A DNA stretch of 64,000 nt from Solibacillus sp040273735. Lineage in GTDB: Bacteria; Bacillota; Bacilli; Bacillales_A; Planococcaceae. Location: NCBI RefSeq assembly GCF_040273735.1, contig NZ_JBELZM010000006.1, positions 1-64,000 on the forward strand, read 5' to 3'. Below are positions 50,856 through 59,511 of the stretch, in pieces. The notes below the pieces were generated by a model. The model worked only from the letters and a program-made list of their open reading frames with translations. It was not told the origin of the DNA and searched no databases. How positions within the stretch are numbered: the stretch's first letter is position 1; each line of letters starts with the position of its first letter. The position numbers and the translations under genes are program-made.

Positions 50856-53800
50856 TTACATATTCCGGCGGTATTGGCCGCCCACTTCATATAGCGCCTG
50901 AGTAATTTGGCCGAGGCTCGCTACTTTAACTGTTTCCATAAGTTCCTCAAAAATATTGCCGCCTGTTTTAGCGACTTCTTTTAATTGTTCAAGCGCTTTT
51001 TGGCTATTGACCGCATTCGAATCTTTAAAGCTTGCCAAGTTTGCAATTTGCAAATCTTTTTCTTCTTTAGAAGCACGTGCAATCTCCATGTTATCGATTG
51101 CTTCTTCTGATGGCGGATTCGGATTTAAATACGTGTTCACGCCAATAATCGGCAGTTGTCCTGAATGTTTTAAATGCTCATAGTGCATCGATTCTTCCTG
51201 GATTTTTCCGCGCTGATACTGTGTTTCCATCGCACCAAGTACCCCGCCGCGATCATTCATTCGGTCAAACTCTTCCAGCACCTTCTCTTCCACAAGTTGT
51301 GTAAGCTCATCAATAATGAATGCCCCTTGTAACGGGTTTTCATTTTTCGATAAGCCGTGCTCTTTTGTAATAATCATTTGAATCGCCATCGCGCGGCGTA
51401 CCGATTCTTCTGTAGGCGTTGTTATTGCCTCATCGTACGCATTCGTATGGAGTGAGTTACAGTTGTCCTGTAATGCCATTAATGCCTGCAGCGTTGTACG
51501 TATATCATTGAAGTCAATTTCCTGTGCATGCAGACTGCGTCCCGATGTTTGAATATGGTATTTCAGCTTTTGCGAGCGGTCATTTGCGCCGTATTTTTCA
51601 CGCATGACAACGGCCCAGATGCGGCGTGCCACTCGACCAATGACTGTATATTCAGGGTCCAGACCGTTCGAGAAGAAGAAACTTAAATTCGGTGCAAAAT
51701 CATCGATATTCATACCACGGCTTAAATAATACTCTACATACGTAAAGCCGTTTGCCAATGTAAATGCAAGCTGTGAAATCGGATTCGCCCCGGCTTCGGC
51801 AATATGGTAGCCCGAAATTGATACCGAGTAATAGTTTCGTACTTTATGATCGATGAAATATTGCTGGATATCGCCCATCATACGCAGCGCAAATTCAGTT
51901 GAGAAGATACATGTATTCTGCCCTTGATCTTCTTTTAAAATATCTGCCTGTACGGTACCGCGCACCACTTGCAATGTTTGCTCACGCGTTTCTGTAAATT
52001 CTTCCACCGTTAAAGTACGGCCCAGCTCCTGTTCACGCTTTTGTACTTGCTGATCGATTGCTGTATTCATAAACATTGCCAGAATAATCGGCGCAGGTCC
52101 ATTAATCGTCATCGACACTGATGTTGAAGGTGCACATAGATCAAAGCCCGCATAAAGTTTTTTCATATCATCCAAAGTACAGACGCTTACACCAGACTCC
52201 CCGACTTTTCCGTAAATATCAGGGCGTGTATGCGGATCTTCCCCGTATAACGTTACTGAATCAAATGCCGTCGATAAACGCTTCGCATCATCATCTTTTG
52301 ATAAGTAGTGGAAACGTTTATTTGTACGTTCAGGAGTTCCTTCACCAGCAAATTGACGCTTCGGATCTTCTCCTTCACGTTTGAACGGGAAAACACCTGC
52401 TGTATATGGGAATTCACCTGGTACATTTTCTTTATACACCCAGCGTAAAATTTCGCCGTAATCTTTAAAGTTCGGCAGCGCGACTTTCGGAATCTTCAAG
52501 CCTGAAAGAGACTCGGTACGTAAAATTGTTTTAATCTCCTTATCACGTACTTTCGTAATGAGTTCGTCGCCTGCATATGCTTCTTTTAATGCATTCCAAT
52601 TTTTAAGTATACGCTTCGACTCTGCAGTTAATTCATTTTGAACGCCTTCTAATAAAGAGTCAATCGATGCGGTTAATGCTGTTTCACTATCCGCAAGCAG
52701 TGCTTTTGTTCCTTCAAGCTGATACCATTTTGTCGCAAGCGCTGCCTGCTGTTCTGCATGCTTATGATAGTTTCTGATTGTTTCCGAAATTTCGCGTAAA
52801 TAATAGCGACGGTCATTCGGAATAACAATGTTTTGCTTTTGTGTTTTGACAAATTGCTCATACGAAGTTTCCCAATCCAAGCCGAACTTCTCATTAATTT
52901 TCGTTACAAGTGCAGCAAACAATGAGTTCGTCCCTAAATCGTTGAACTGTGAAGCAATCGTCCCGAATACAGGCATATGATCAAGCGGTTCTTCCCATAG
53001 CTCACGTGAACGCTGATACTGTTTCTGAACTTGACGCAATGCATCTTCAGAGCCCTTTCGTTCAAACTTGTTGATCGCAATCAAATCAGCAAAATCGATC
53101 ATATCGATTTTTTCAAGCTGTGTCGGGGCACCGAATTCGCTTGTCATTACGTACATTGACAGATCAGTATGTTTTGTAATTTCAGCATCGCCTTGCCCAA
53201 TCCCGCTTGTTTCAACAAGGATCAAGTCAAATCCTGCCGTACGCACAACATCGAGTACATCTCCGATTGAACTTGATAATTCTGTATGGGAGCCGCGTGT
53301 TGCTAAACTGCGCATATAAACGCGGTTGTTAAATATGGCATTCATGCGAATACGGTCACCTAATAAAGCGCCGCCTGTTTTTTGTTTTGTCGGGTCGACC
53401 GAGATAATTGCAAGTTTCTTATCAGGGAATTCTTGCAGGAATCGGCGGATAAGTTCGTCTGTCAACGAAGATTTTCCTGCACCGCCTGTACCTGTAATCC
53501 CAATTACCGGTGTGTTTAAACTTTTAGTACGTGCAAGTTTCAACATTTCTTCAACTTCTGCATCCCCGCCATTTTCGGCAGCAGTAATTAAATTCGCCAA
53601 AATTTCCGGTGTATCCGTCGTAAGCTTTTCTAAAAGTTCTTTGTAATTTCCTTTTAGTGTAGAGAAATCCGCCCCTTCAAGCTTTTTGTTAATCATCCCT
53701 TGTAAACCTAATTGGCGTCCATCTTCCGGTGAAAAAATACCGGCAATTCCGTAATCATGCAGTTCCTTAATTTCGCGCGGCAGTATTACACCACCGCCGC

Positions 53801-54098
53801 CACCGTAAATTTTAATATGCGGTGCTCCTTTTTCGCGAAGCAGATCGTACATGTATTTGAAATATTCGATATGACCGCCTTGATATGAAGATAGTGCCAC
53901 CCCTTGCGCATCTTCCTGGATTGCAGCATTCACCACTTCCTCAACGGAACGGTTGTGGCCTAAGTGGATGACTTCTGCTCCGCTTGACTGTAAAATCCGA
54001 CGCATAATATTAATTGAAGCATCATGCCCGTCAAAAAGACTTGATGCTGTGACAAAGCGAATATGATTTTTTGGTTTGTATACTTCAGTTTTCCCCAT
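50856..54098 (-). CDS. icmF: Fused isobutyryl-CoA mutase IcmF
   Basis: A 1080-residue adenosylcobalamin enzyme interconverting isobutyryl-CoA and butyryl-CoA, with some members active on pivalyl- or isovaleryl-CoA. Domains in order: B12-binding (about 12-140, DGHDASINIM holding the axial His), MeaB-like chaperone GTPase (GTGGAGKSS near 206), linker, and the substrate-binding TIM barrel (to the end). The fusion of chaperone and mutase is diagnostic of IcmF. It is the last gene of the thiolase-hbd-acd-acd-tetR-icmF run, 92 bp after tetR. Confidence 0.95.
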   Translation of the reverse strand: MGKTEVYKPKNHIRFVTASSLFDGHDASINIMRRILQSSGAEVIHLGHNRSVEEVVNAAIQEDAQGVALSSYQGGHIEYFKYMYDLLREKGAPHIKIYGGGGGVILPREIKELHDYGIAGIFSPEDGRQLGLQGMINKKLEGADFSTLKGNYKELLEKLTTDTPEILANLITAAENGGDAEVEEMLKLARTKSLNTPVIGITGTGGAGKSSLTDELIRRFLQEFPDKKLAIISVDPTKQKTGGALLGDRIRMNAIFNNRVYMRSLATRGSHTELSSSIGDVLDVVRTAGFDLILVETSGIGQGDAEITKHTDLSMYVMTSEFGAPTQLEKIDMIDFADLIAINKFERKGSEDALRQVQKQYQRSRELWEEPLDHMPVFGTIASQFNDLGTNSLFAALVTKINEKFGLDWETSYEQFVKTQKQNIVIPNDRRYYLREISETIRNYHKHAEQQAALATKWYQLEGTKALLADSETALTASIDSLLEGVQNELTAESKRILKNWNALKEAYAGDELITKVRDKEIKTILRTESLSGLKIPKVALPNFKDYGEILRWVYKENVPGEFPYTAGVFPFKREGEDPKRQFAGEGTPERTNKRFHYLSKDDDAKRLSTAFDSVTLYGEDPHTRPDIYGKVGESGVSVCTLDDMKKLYAGFDLCAPSTSVSMTINGPAPIILAMFMNTAIDQQVQKREQELGRTLTVEEFTETREQTLQVVRGTVQADILKEDQGQNTCIFSTEFALRMMGDIQQYFIDHKVRNYYSVSISGYHIAEAGANPISQLAFTLANGFTYVEYYLSRGMNIDDFAPNLSFFFSNGLDPEYTVIGRVARRIWAVVMREKYGANDRSQKLKYHIQTSGRSLHAQEIDFNDIRTTLQALMALQDNCNSLHTNAYDEAITTPTEESVRRAMAIQMIITKEHGLSKNENPLQGAFIIDELTQLVEEKVLEEFDRMNDRGGVLGAMETQYQRGKIQEESMHYEHLKHSGQLPIIGVNTYLNPNPPSEEAIDNMEIARASKEEKDLQIANLASFKDSNAVNSQKALEQLKEVAKTGGNIFEELMETVKVASLGQITQALYEVGGQYRRNM

Positions 54099-54190
54099 GT
54101 TAATAACCCCTTTGTTATGCTGAAATAATGAAAAATCACCATGCGAAGCAGACTGTTTAACTAGTTGCTCTACATGGCGATTCTCCTTTC

Positions 54191-54826
54191 CTAATTTTCA
54201 AACTGCATAATGCCTTGTAAAAACATTGTTGTTTGCAATTCTATATATTGATCGATCGTATATCTTTTTTGCAGTGCCCACTTACGGAATGCCCAACTTT
54301 GCCCTTGTACGACGATGTGATTTGCCGCTAAATAGATTGCATCTTCAGACAGCGATAAATTGCCGGCTTCAACACAGTCCTTTAATATGCGTTCAAAAAT
54401 TGCGACCATTTCAAGCTCTTTATCGAGAATGTAATGCATCGCTGCTTTCTGCAATGACTTCGTTTCCTGATACATAATCGTAAACTCCTCAGGCATTTGA
54501 TCAATAAGTAAATAATATTGACGGATTGCCTGTTTCAAACCTTCGATTGTACCCGTATCGGAAGGGAAATCGGTTAAGCATTTCGTAACTTCATTGAAAA
54601 TATTGTCACATACTAAAAATAAAACATCTTCTTTCGTACGAATATATTCATATAAAGTCCCGATAGAAAAACCGGCCGCTTTTGCAAGTTCCCTTGTAGT
54701 GGCACGATGGAATCCTTTTTCCTTGAAAAGCTTTACACCGGCATCGATAATTTGCTGACGGCGTGCGATAATTTTATTTTCATCTTTTATTGACGATTGG
54801 ACATGCAGCTTATCATTTTTCGCCAT
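54191..54826 (-). CDS. TetR-family regulator of acyl-CoA metabolism (FadR-like)
   Basis: A 211-residue TetR protein. The helix-turn-helix at about 20-66 is RQQIIDAGVKLFKEKGFHRATTRELAKAAGFSIGTLYEYIRTKEDVLF; the C-terminal ligand domain is of FadR/PaaR-like length. It starts 3 bp after acdA stops, inside the beta-oxidation operon. By analogy with B. subtilis FadR it should release DNA on binding acyl-CoA. The TGAATG-type palindromes before fadF and thl are the best candidate targets. Confidence 0.85.
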   Translation of the reverse strand: MAKNDKLHVQSSIKDENKIIARRQQIIDAGVKLFKEKGFHRATTRELAKAAGFSIGTLYEYIRTKEDVLFLVCDNIFNEVTKCLTDFPSDTGTIEGLKQAIRQYYLLIDQMPEEFTIMYQETKSLQKAAMHYILDKELEMVAIFERILKDCVEAGNLSLSEDAIYLAANHIVVQGQSWAFRKWALQKRYTIDQYIELQTTMFLQGIMQFEN

Positions 54827-54829
54827 AGG

Positions 54830-55966
54830 CTATTTCGTAATCATACGCGAAATTACAAGGCGTTGGATTTCTTGTGTACCTTCATAAATTTGCGTAATTT
54901 TCGCATCGCGCATATAACGTTCTACCGGATAATCCTTCGTATAGCCATAGCCGCCGAATACTTGTACGGCTTCTGTCGTTACTTTCATCGCTGTATCACC
55001 TGCAAGCAGTTTTGCCATTGCCGATGCTTTTCCGTATGGTAAATCGTTTGATTCCAACCATGCTGCCTGGTACGTCAATAAACGTGAAGCTTCAATTTCT
55101 GTTGCCATATCTGCTAACTTGAATGATATACCTTGGTTTGCTGTAATCGGCTTGCCGAATTGAACACGCTCTTTTGCATAATCAACCGCTGCATCCAATG
55201 CCCCTTGTGCGATACCTACCGCTTGAGCCGCAATTCCGTTACGTCCGCCATCAAGTGTTTTCATTGCAATAATGAAACCTTGACCTTCTTCGCCCAGTAC
55301 ATTTTCTTTCGGTACACGGCAGTTGTCAAAGATGATTTCTGTCGTTGGAGATGAACGAATTCCTAGTTTCTTCTCTTTTTTCCCTACAGAGAAACCTGGG
55401 AAGTCCGCCTCAACGATAAAGGCCGTCGTGCCATTTTTCGCTTCCGGATCAGTTACAGCAAATACTACATAAATATCTGCAACCCCACCGTTTGTGATGA
55501 AGATTTTCGAACCGTTTAAAATATAGTCGTCTCCGTCTTTTACGGCATATGTTTTCATTCCGCCTGCATCTGATCCCGAAGCTGGCTCTGTTAAGCCGTA
55601 AGCACCGATTTTCTTACCTTCTGCCATTGGACGTAGATATTTTTGCTTTTGCTCTTCGTTGCCGAATTTGAAAATCGGCCAGCCTGCAAGTGATGTATGT
55701 GCTGACAATGTTACCCCTGTAGAAGCACATACACGCGATAATTCTTCAACTGCGATACAGTAAGCCAAGTAGTCAAAGCCTGCCCCGCCGTATTCTTCCG
55801 GCCATGGAATACCTGTTAATCCAAGCTCAGCCATTTTATCGAAAATCCCGCGGTCAAATTCTTCGTGTTCATCGCGGTGCTCTGCTGTTGGTGCTACTTC
55901 ATTGATTGCAAAATCGCGAATCATTTCGCGTAATTGTTGGTGTTCTTCTGATAATTGAAAGTTCAT
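54830..55966 (-). CDS. acdA: Acyl-CoA dehydrogenase (AcdA/MmgC-like) 1
   Basis: A 378-residue FAD enzyme for the first beta-oxidation step. It has FLTEP-type YGLTEPASGSDAGGMKT, FITNGGVADIYVVFA and VQVFGGYGYTKDYPVERYMRDAK, and the catalytic Glu region IYEGTQEIQRLVISR. It resembles B. subtilis AcdA, with short- or medium-chain substrates expected. ATG 55964-55966. It is second of two tandem paralogues. Confidence 0.9.
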   Translation of the reverse strand: MNFQLSEEHQQLREMIRDFAINEVAPTAEHRDEHEEFDRGIFDKMAELGLTGIPWPEEYGGAGFDYLAYCIAVEELSRVCASTGVTLSAHTSLAGWPIFKFGNEEQKQKYLRPMAEGKKIGAYGLTEPASGSDAGGMKTYAVKDGDDYILNGSKIFITNGGVADIYVVFAVTDPEAKNGTTAFIVEADFPGFSVGKKEKKLGIRSSPTTEIIFDNCRVPKENVLGEEGQGFIIAMKTLDGGRNGIAAQAVGIAQGALDAAVDYAKERVQFGKPITANQGISFKLADMATEIEASRLLTYQAAWLESNDLPYGKASAMAKLLAGDTAMKVTTEAVQVFGGYGYTKDYPVERYMRDAKITQIYEGTQEIQRLVISRMITK

Positions 55967-56006
55967 TTCCCCATGTCCCCTTTTTAAATATAGTAGAAGG
56001 TTTACG

Positions 56007-57143
56007 TCACCCGATCACATGCTTACTAATGACGATACGTTGGATTTCGCTTGTACCTTCGTAGATTTGTGTAACTTTTGCGTCTCGGAAATAGCGTTCT
56101 ACCGGATAGTCTTCGGTATACCCGTAGCCGCCGAAAATTTGTACGGCTTCGATCGCTGTGTCCATTGCTGTTTGAGATGCGAACAGTTTTGCCATTGACG
56201 CCTCTTTTCCGCATGGCAGCCCTTCACTGCGCATGTTTGCAGCCCGGTAAACGAGCAGTTTTGCCGCTTCCACCGCTGTTGCCATATCGGCAAGCTTAAA
56301 GCCTACCCCCTGCTGCTGGGCGATTGGTTTTCCAAACTGGATGCGCTCTTTTGCATAGGCAGTTGCCGCTTCCAATGCAGCTTCGGCAATTCCTAAACTT
56401 TGTGCTGCAATACCAATTCTACCTACATCCAAGTTGGCCAAAGCAATTTTAAAGCCGTCCCCTTCTTGCCCGAGCAGGTTCTCGGCAGGTACTCGCATGT
56501 TTTCAAATGTAAGCTGAACCGTACGTGAGCCGTGAAGCCCCATTTTCCGTTCATCTTTTCCGATTATTAAACCTGGTGTATTTTTTTCTACAATAAATGC
56601 TGAAATCCCACGTGAGCCGGCTTCCGGATTTGTAGAAGCAAAAACGATATACACATCGGCTTCCCCGCCATTTGTAATGAACACTTTTGCGCCGTCCAAT
56701 ACGTAATGGTCACCGTCTTTTACTGCCTTTGTTTTCAGTGAACCAGCATCACTACCTGCACTAGGCTCCGTTAAACAAAATGCTCCGATCGATTCTCCAC
56801 TTGCTAGCTTCGGTACATATTTTTTCTTTTGGTCTTCATTGCCGAAATATAAAATCGGGTTTGTGCCGACAGAAGTATGGACTGACAAAATTACGCCCAT
56901 TACCGCACTTACTTTCGACAGCTCATGGATGGCTATAATGTAAGAAGTAAAATCCATTTCCGCCCCGCCATACTCAGCAGGTGCTGTAATTCCCATCAGC
57001 CCAAGCTCTCCCATTTTCGTTAGCAAATGCCTCGGGAACTCGCCCGCTTCCATCTGCTCGATAAATGGCTCAATTTCGGTTTTGGCAAAATCACGGACCA
57101 TGTTACGCATCATCAACTGCTCATCAGTAAATTGTAAATTCAT
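56007..57143 (-). CDS. Acyl-CoA dehydrogenase (MmgC-like) 2
   Basis: The same length (378 residues) and motif set as its neighbour: FCLTEPSAGSDAGSLKT, FITNGGEADVYIVFA, QIFGGYGYTEDYPVERYF, IYEGTSEIQRIVIS. Overall divergence suggests a different acyl chain preference (for example isobutyryl- versus butyryl-CoA), which would fit the IcmF gene. It follows hbd by 9 bp. Confidence 0.9.
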   Translation of the reverse strand: MNLQFTDEQLMMRNMVRDFAKTEIEPFIEQMEAGEFPRHLLTKMGELGLMGITAPAEYGGAEMDFTSYIIAIHELSKVSAVMGVILSVHTSVGTNPILYFGNEDQKKKYVPKLASGESIGAFCLTEPSAGSDAGSLKTKAVKDGDHYVLDGAKVFITNGGEADVYIVFASTNPEAGSRGISAFIVEKNTPGLIIGKDERKMGLHGSRTVQLTFENMRVPAENLLGQEGDGFKIALANLDVGRIGIAAQSLGIAEAALEAATAYAKERIQFGKPIAQQQGVGFKLADMATAVEAAKLLVYRAANMRSEGLPCGKEASMAKLFASQTAMDTAIEAVQIFGGYGYTEDYPVERYFRDAKVTQIYEGTSEIQRIVISKHVIG

Positions 57144-57152
57144 AGAAGTCCC

Positions 57153-58007
57153 TCAGCTTTCGTATATGTAGAATCCTCGACCGCTCTTTTTGCCTAACCA
57201 GCCGGCTGCCACATATTTGCGTAATAACGGACATGGGCGATACTTACTGTCACCAAGTCCTTCGTGTAAAATTTCCATAATCGACAAGCATGTATCCAAT
57301 CCGATAAAATCAGCCAATGTTAATGGACCCATCGGATGATTCATCCCCATTTTCATTACATCGTCAATCGCTTCTTTCGTCGCTACCCCTTCATACAATG
57401 CATAAATCGCTTCATTAATCATCGGAAGTAAAATACGATTTGAAATAAAGCCCGGGAAGTCATTCACTTCCACACCTGTTTTACCCAGCTGCTTTGTCAT
57501 GTCAGCAACCATTTCGTACACTTCATCGGCTGTTGCCAAACCACGAATAATTTCCACAAGTTTCATGACCGGAACCGGATTCATAAAGTGCATGCCAATT
57601 ACTTGTTCCGGACGTTTTGTCACTGCCGCAATTTCAGTAATCGGTAAACTCGATGTATTCGTCGCTAAAATCGCTTGCTTAGGCGCAATTTCATCAAGCT
57701 GTTTGAAAATCGATTGTTTTATGTCCATGTTTTCGACTGCCGCTTCAATGATAATGTCCGCGTTTTTCGCGTCTTCAATCGTCAATGATTTAGTGATACG
57801 AGCTAATACAGCCGATTTTTCTTCTTCTGTTTTACGGCCCTTTTCAACATCACGTGCCAAGTTTTTCGTGATTGTATTTAAACCGCGTTCGAAAAACTCA
57901 TCCTTCATATCATTTAAAATGACATCGTAACCTGCCTGTGCACAAACTTGCGCGATCCCGGAGCCCATTTGCCCTGCTCCGATGACCATTACTTTTTGAA
58001 TCGCCAT
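57153..58007 (-). CDS. hbd: 3-hydroxybutyryl-CoA dehydrogenase
   Basis: A 284-residue NAD-dependent enzyme (MmgB-like). The Rossmann motif is VIGAGQMGSGIAQ, followed by the catalytic HFMNPVPVMKLVEII (His) and NRILLPMINEA (Asn). The C-terminal domain ends in KSGRGFYIY. It oxidises 3-hydroxyacyl-CoA to 3-ketoacyl-CoA for the thiolase encoded 13 bp upstream. Confidence 0.95.
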   Translation of the reverse strand: MAIQKVMVIGAGQMGSGIAQVCAQAGYDVILNDMKDEFFERGLNTITKNLARDVEKGRKTEEEKSAVLARITKSLTIEDAKNADIIIEAAVENMDIKQSIFKQLDEIAPKQAILATNTSSLPITEIAAVTKRPEQVIGMHFMNPVPVMKLVEIIRGLATADEVYEMVADMTKQLGKTGVEVNDFPGFISNRILLPMINEAIYALYEGVATKEAIDDVMKMGMNHPMGPLTLADFIGLDTCLSIMEILHEGLGDSKYRPCPLLRKYVAAGWLGKKSGRGFYIYES

Positions 58008-58020
58008 TTATTTCATCCCC

Positions 58021-59211
58021 TTAGTTTGTAACTTCGATTAATACCGCGTCCCCTTGACCGCCGCCTGAACAGATAGCAGCAATTCCTAAACCGCCTCCAC
58101 GACGTTTCAGTTCATAAGCGAGCGTTAAAATAATTCGGGCACCACTTGCTCCGATCGGATGACCTAAAGCTACGGCACCCCCGTTAACATTTACTTTGCT
58201 CTCATCCAGTCCGCTGATTTGATTGCTTACTAGAGCAACCGCTGCGAATGCTTCATTAATTTCAATTAAATCAATGTCTGCCAATGTTTTACCTGACTTT
58301 TTAAGCAACTCATTTATTACAAGTCCCGGTGTTTGAGGGAAATCTTGCGGTGCTACCCCAACTTCCGCATGTGCAAGAATTGTTGCGAGCGGCTGACGGT
58401 TTTCCTGCTGTGCTTTTTCTTCACTCATCAGTACAAGTGCACAAGCTCCGTCATTCACACCTGGTGCATTTCCGGCTGTAATTGTGCCATCACTGCTGAA
58501 CGCCGATTTTAATTTTGTTAGCGTTTCCAAAGTTGTTCCAGCTCGTGGTGCTTCGTCCGTCTCGATACGAAGGGGGTCGCCTTTTCTCTGTGGAATTTCC
58601 ACTGCTACGATTTCCTCTGCAAATTTACCTGAGTCAATTGCTGCAAGTGCTTTTTCATGACTGCGAACTGCCCATGCATCCTGCTGTTCACGGGAAACCT
58701 CAAACTTGCTTGCTGTGTCATTGCCGTAAATACCCATATGCACTTGTTTTGGATGGAATGCACAAGACAAACCGTCATAGATCATGCCGTCTACTAAACT
58801 CGCATCTCCCATACGCAAACCAAATCTCCCTTTTGGCATATAGTACGGTGCGTTTGTCATCGATTCCATTCCACCAGCCACGATTACCTCTTCGTCCCCT
58901 AATCGAATGAGCTGATCAGCAAGTGTTACACTGCGCATTCCTGATGCACATACTTTATTGATTGTTTCTGTTTTCACATTCCACGGAATTCCCGCTTTTG
59001 TTGCAGCTTGTCGTGAAGGGATTTGCCCCTGCCCTGCCTGCAATACGGTTCCAATAATGACTTCGTTTACTGCATCTGCTTCTACATTCGCCTTCGCCAA
59101 TGCTTCTTTAATTGCAATTCCGCCTAAATCACTTGCTGTTAATGAACTTAATGCGCCACCAAATTTACCGAATGGTGTTCGTGCGCCGTCTAAAATGACT
59201 GTTCTCGACAA
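58021..59211 (-). CDS. mmgA: Acetyl-CoA acetyltransferase (thiolase)
   Basis: A 396-residue thiolase. The acylated Cys is in NKVCASGMRS; NEAFAAV, GHPIGASG and CSGGGQGDA complete the active site. It begins MSRTVILDGARTPFGKFGG. TTG 59209-59211 is selected: AAGGGG lies 8 bases upstream, while the GTG three codons earlier overlaps it. It is the first gene of the beta-oxidation operon. Confidence 0.94.
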   Translation of the reverse strand: MSRTVILDGARTPFGKFGGALSSLTASDLGGIAIKEALAKANVEADAVNEVIIGTVLQAGQGQIPSRQAATKAGIPWNVKTETINKVCASGMRSVTLADQLIRLGDEEVIVAGGMESMTNAPYYMPKGRFGLRMGDASLVDGMIYDGLSCAFHPKQVHMGIYGNDTASKFEVSREQQDAWAVRSHEKALAAIDSGKFAEEIVAVEIPQRKGDPLRIETDEAPRAGTTLETLTKLKSAFSSDGTITAGNAPGVNDGACALVLMSEEKAQQENRQPLATILAHAEVGVAPQDFPQTPGLVINELLKKSGKTLADIDLIEINEAFAAVALVSNQISGLDESKVNVNGGAVALGHPIGASGARIILTLAYELKRRGGGLGIAAICSGGGQGDAVLIEVTN

Positions 59212-59292
59212 TCCATACACCCCTTTGTTTGAATTACTCCGAATTTGTACATCGCCATCCGTATTGTGAAGTTCTGGTTGCAGACTATTAAT

Positions 59293-59325
59293 CTATTAGT
59301 AACGATCCCCATCACTTACTAATAG
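59293..59325 (-). promoter_or_regulatory. Inverted repeat in the thiolase leader
   Basis: CTATTAGTAA (59293-59302) and TTACTAATAG (59316-59325) pair perfectly with a 13-base loop. It lies between the operator and the thiolase start, so it may be a leader hairpin or a second regulator site. Confidence 0.5.
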
Positions 59326-59360
59326 AAACGCCGCTTGCAGTCAGTAATCAGTAATTCGAC

Positions 59361-59374
59361 TGAACGCTCGCTCA
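59361..59374. promoter_or_regulatory. FadR-like operator before the thiolase operon
   Basis: TGAACG-CT-CGCTCA, a near-perfect 6-2-6 palindrome with the spacing of the site before fadF. On the minus strand a TTGAGC that could serve as -35 overlaps it; the matching -10 (TACTGA) is poor. Confidence 0.55.
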
Positions 59375-59385
59375 ATCATTGTTTA

Positions 59386-59415
59386 GAAAAAAATGAGAGT
59401 ATTTACTACTCTCAT
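59386..59415 (-). terminator. Terminator of fadF
   Basis: ATGAGAGTA pairs perfectly with TACTCTCAT (5-base loop), followed on the minus strand by TTTTTTCT. Confidence 0.9.
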
Positions 59416-59511
59416 TTCTTCGCTTAATCTCATTGTATTAAATCCCTTTTGAATTCGCAACAAATTATTTAAATATACTGACTATAAATTTTATTCTCGA
59501 TAATTCACATA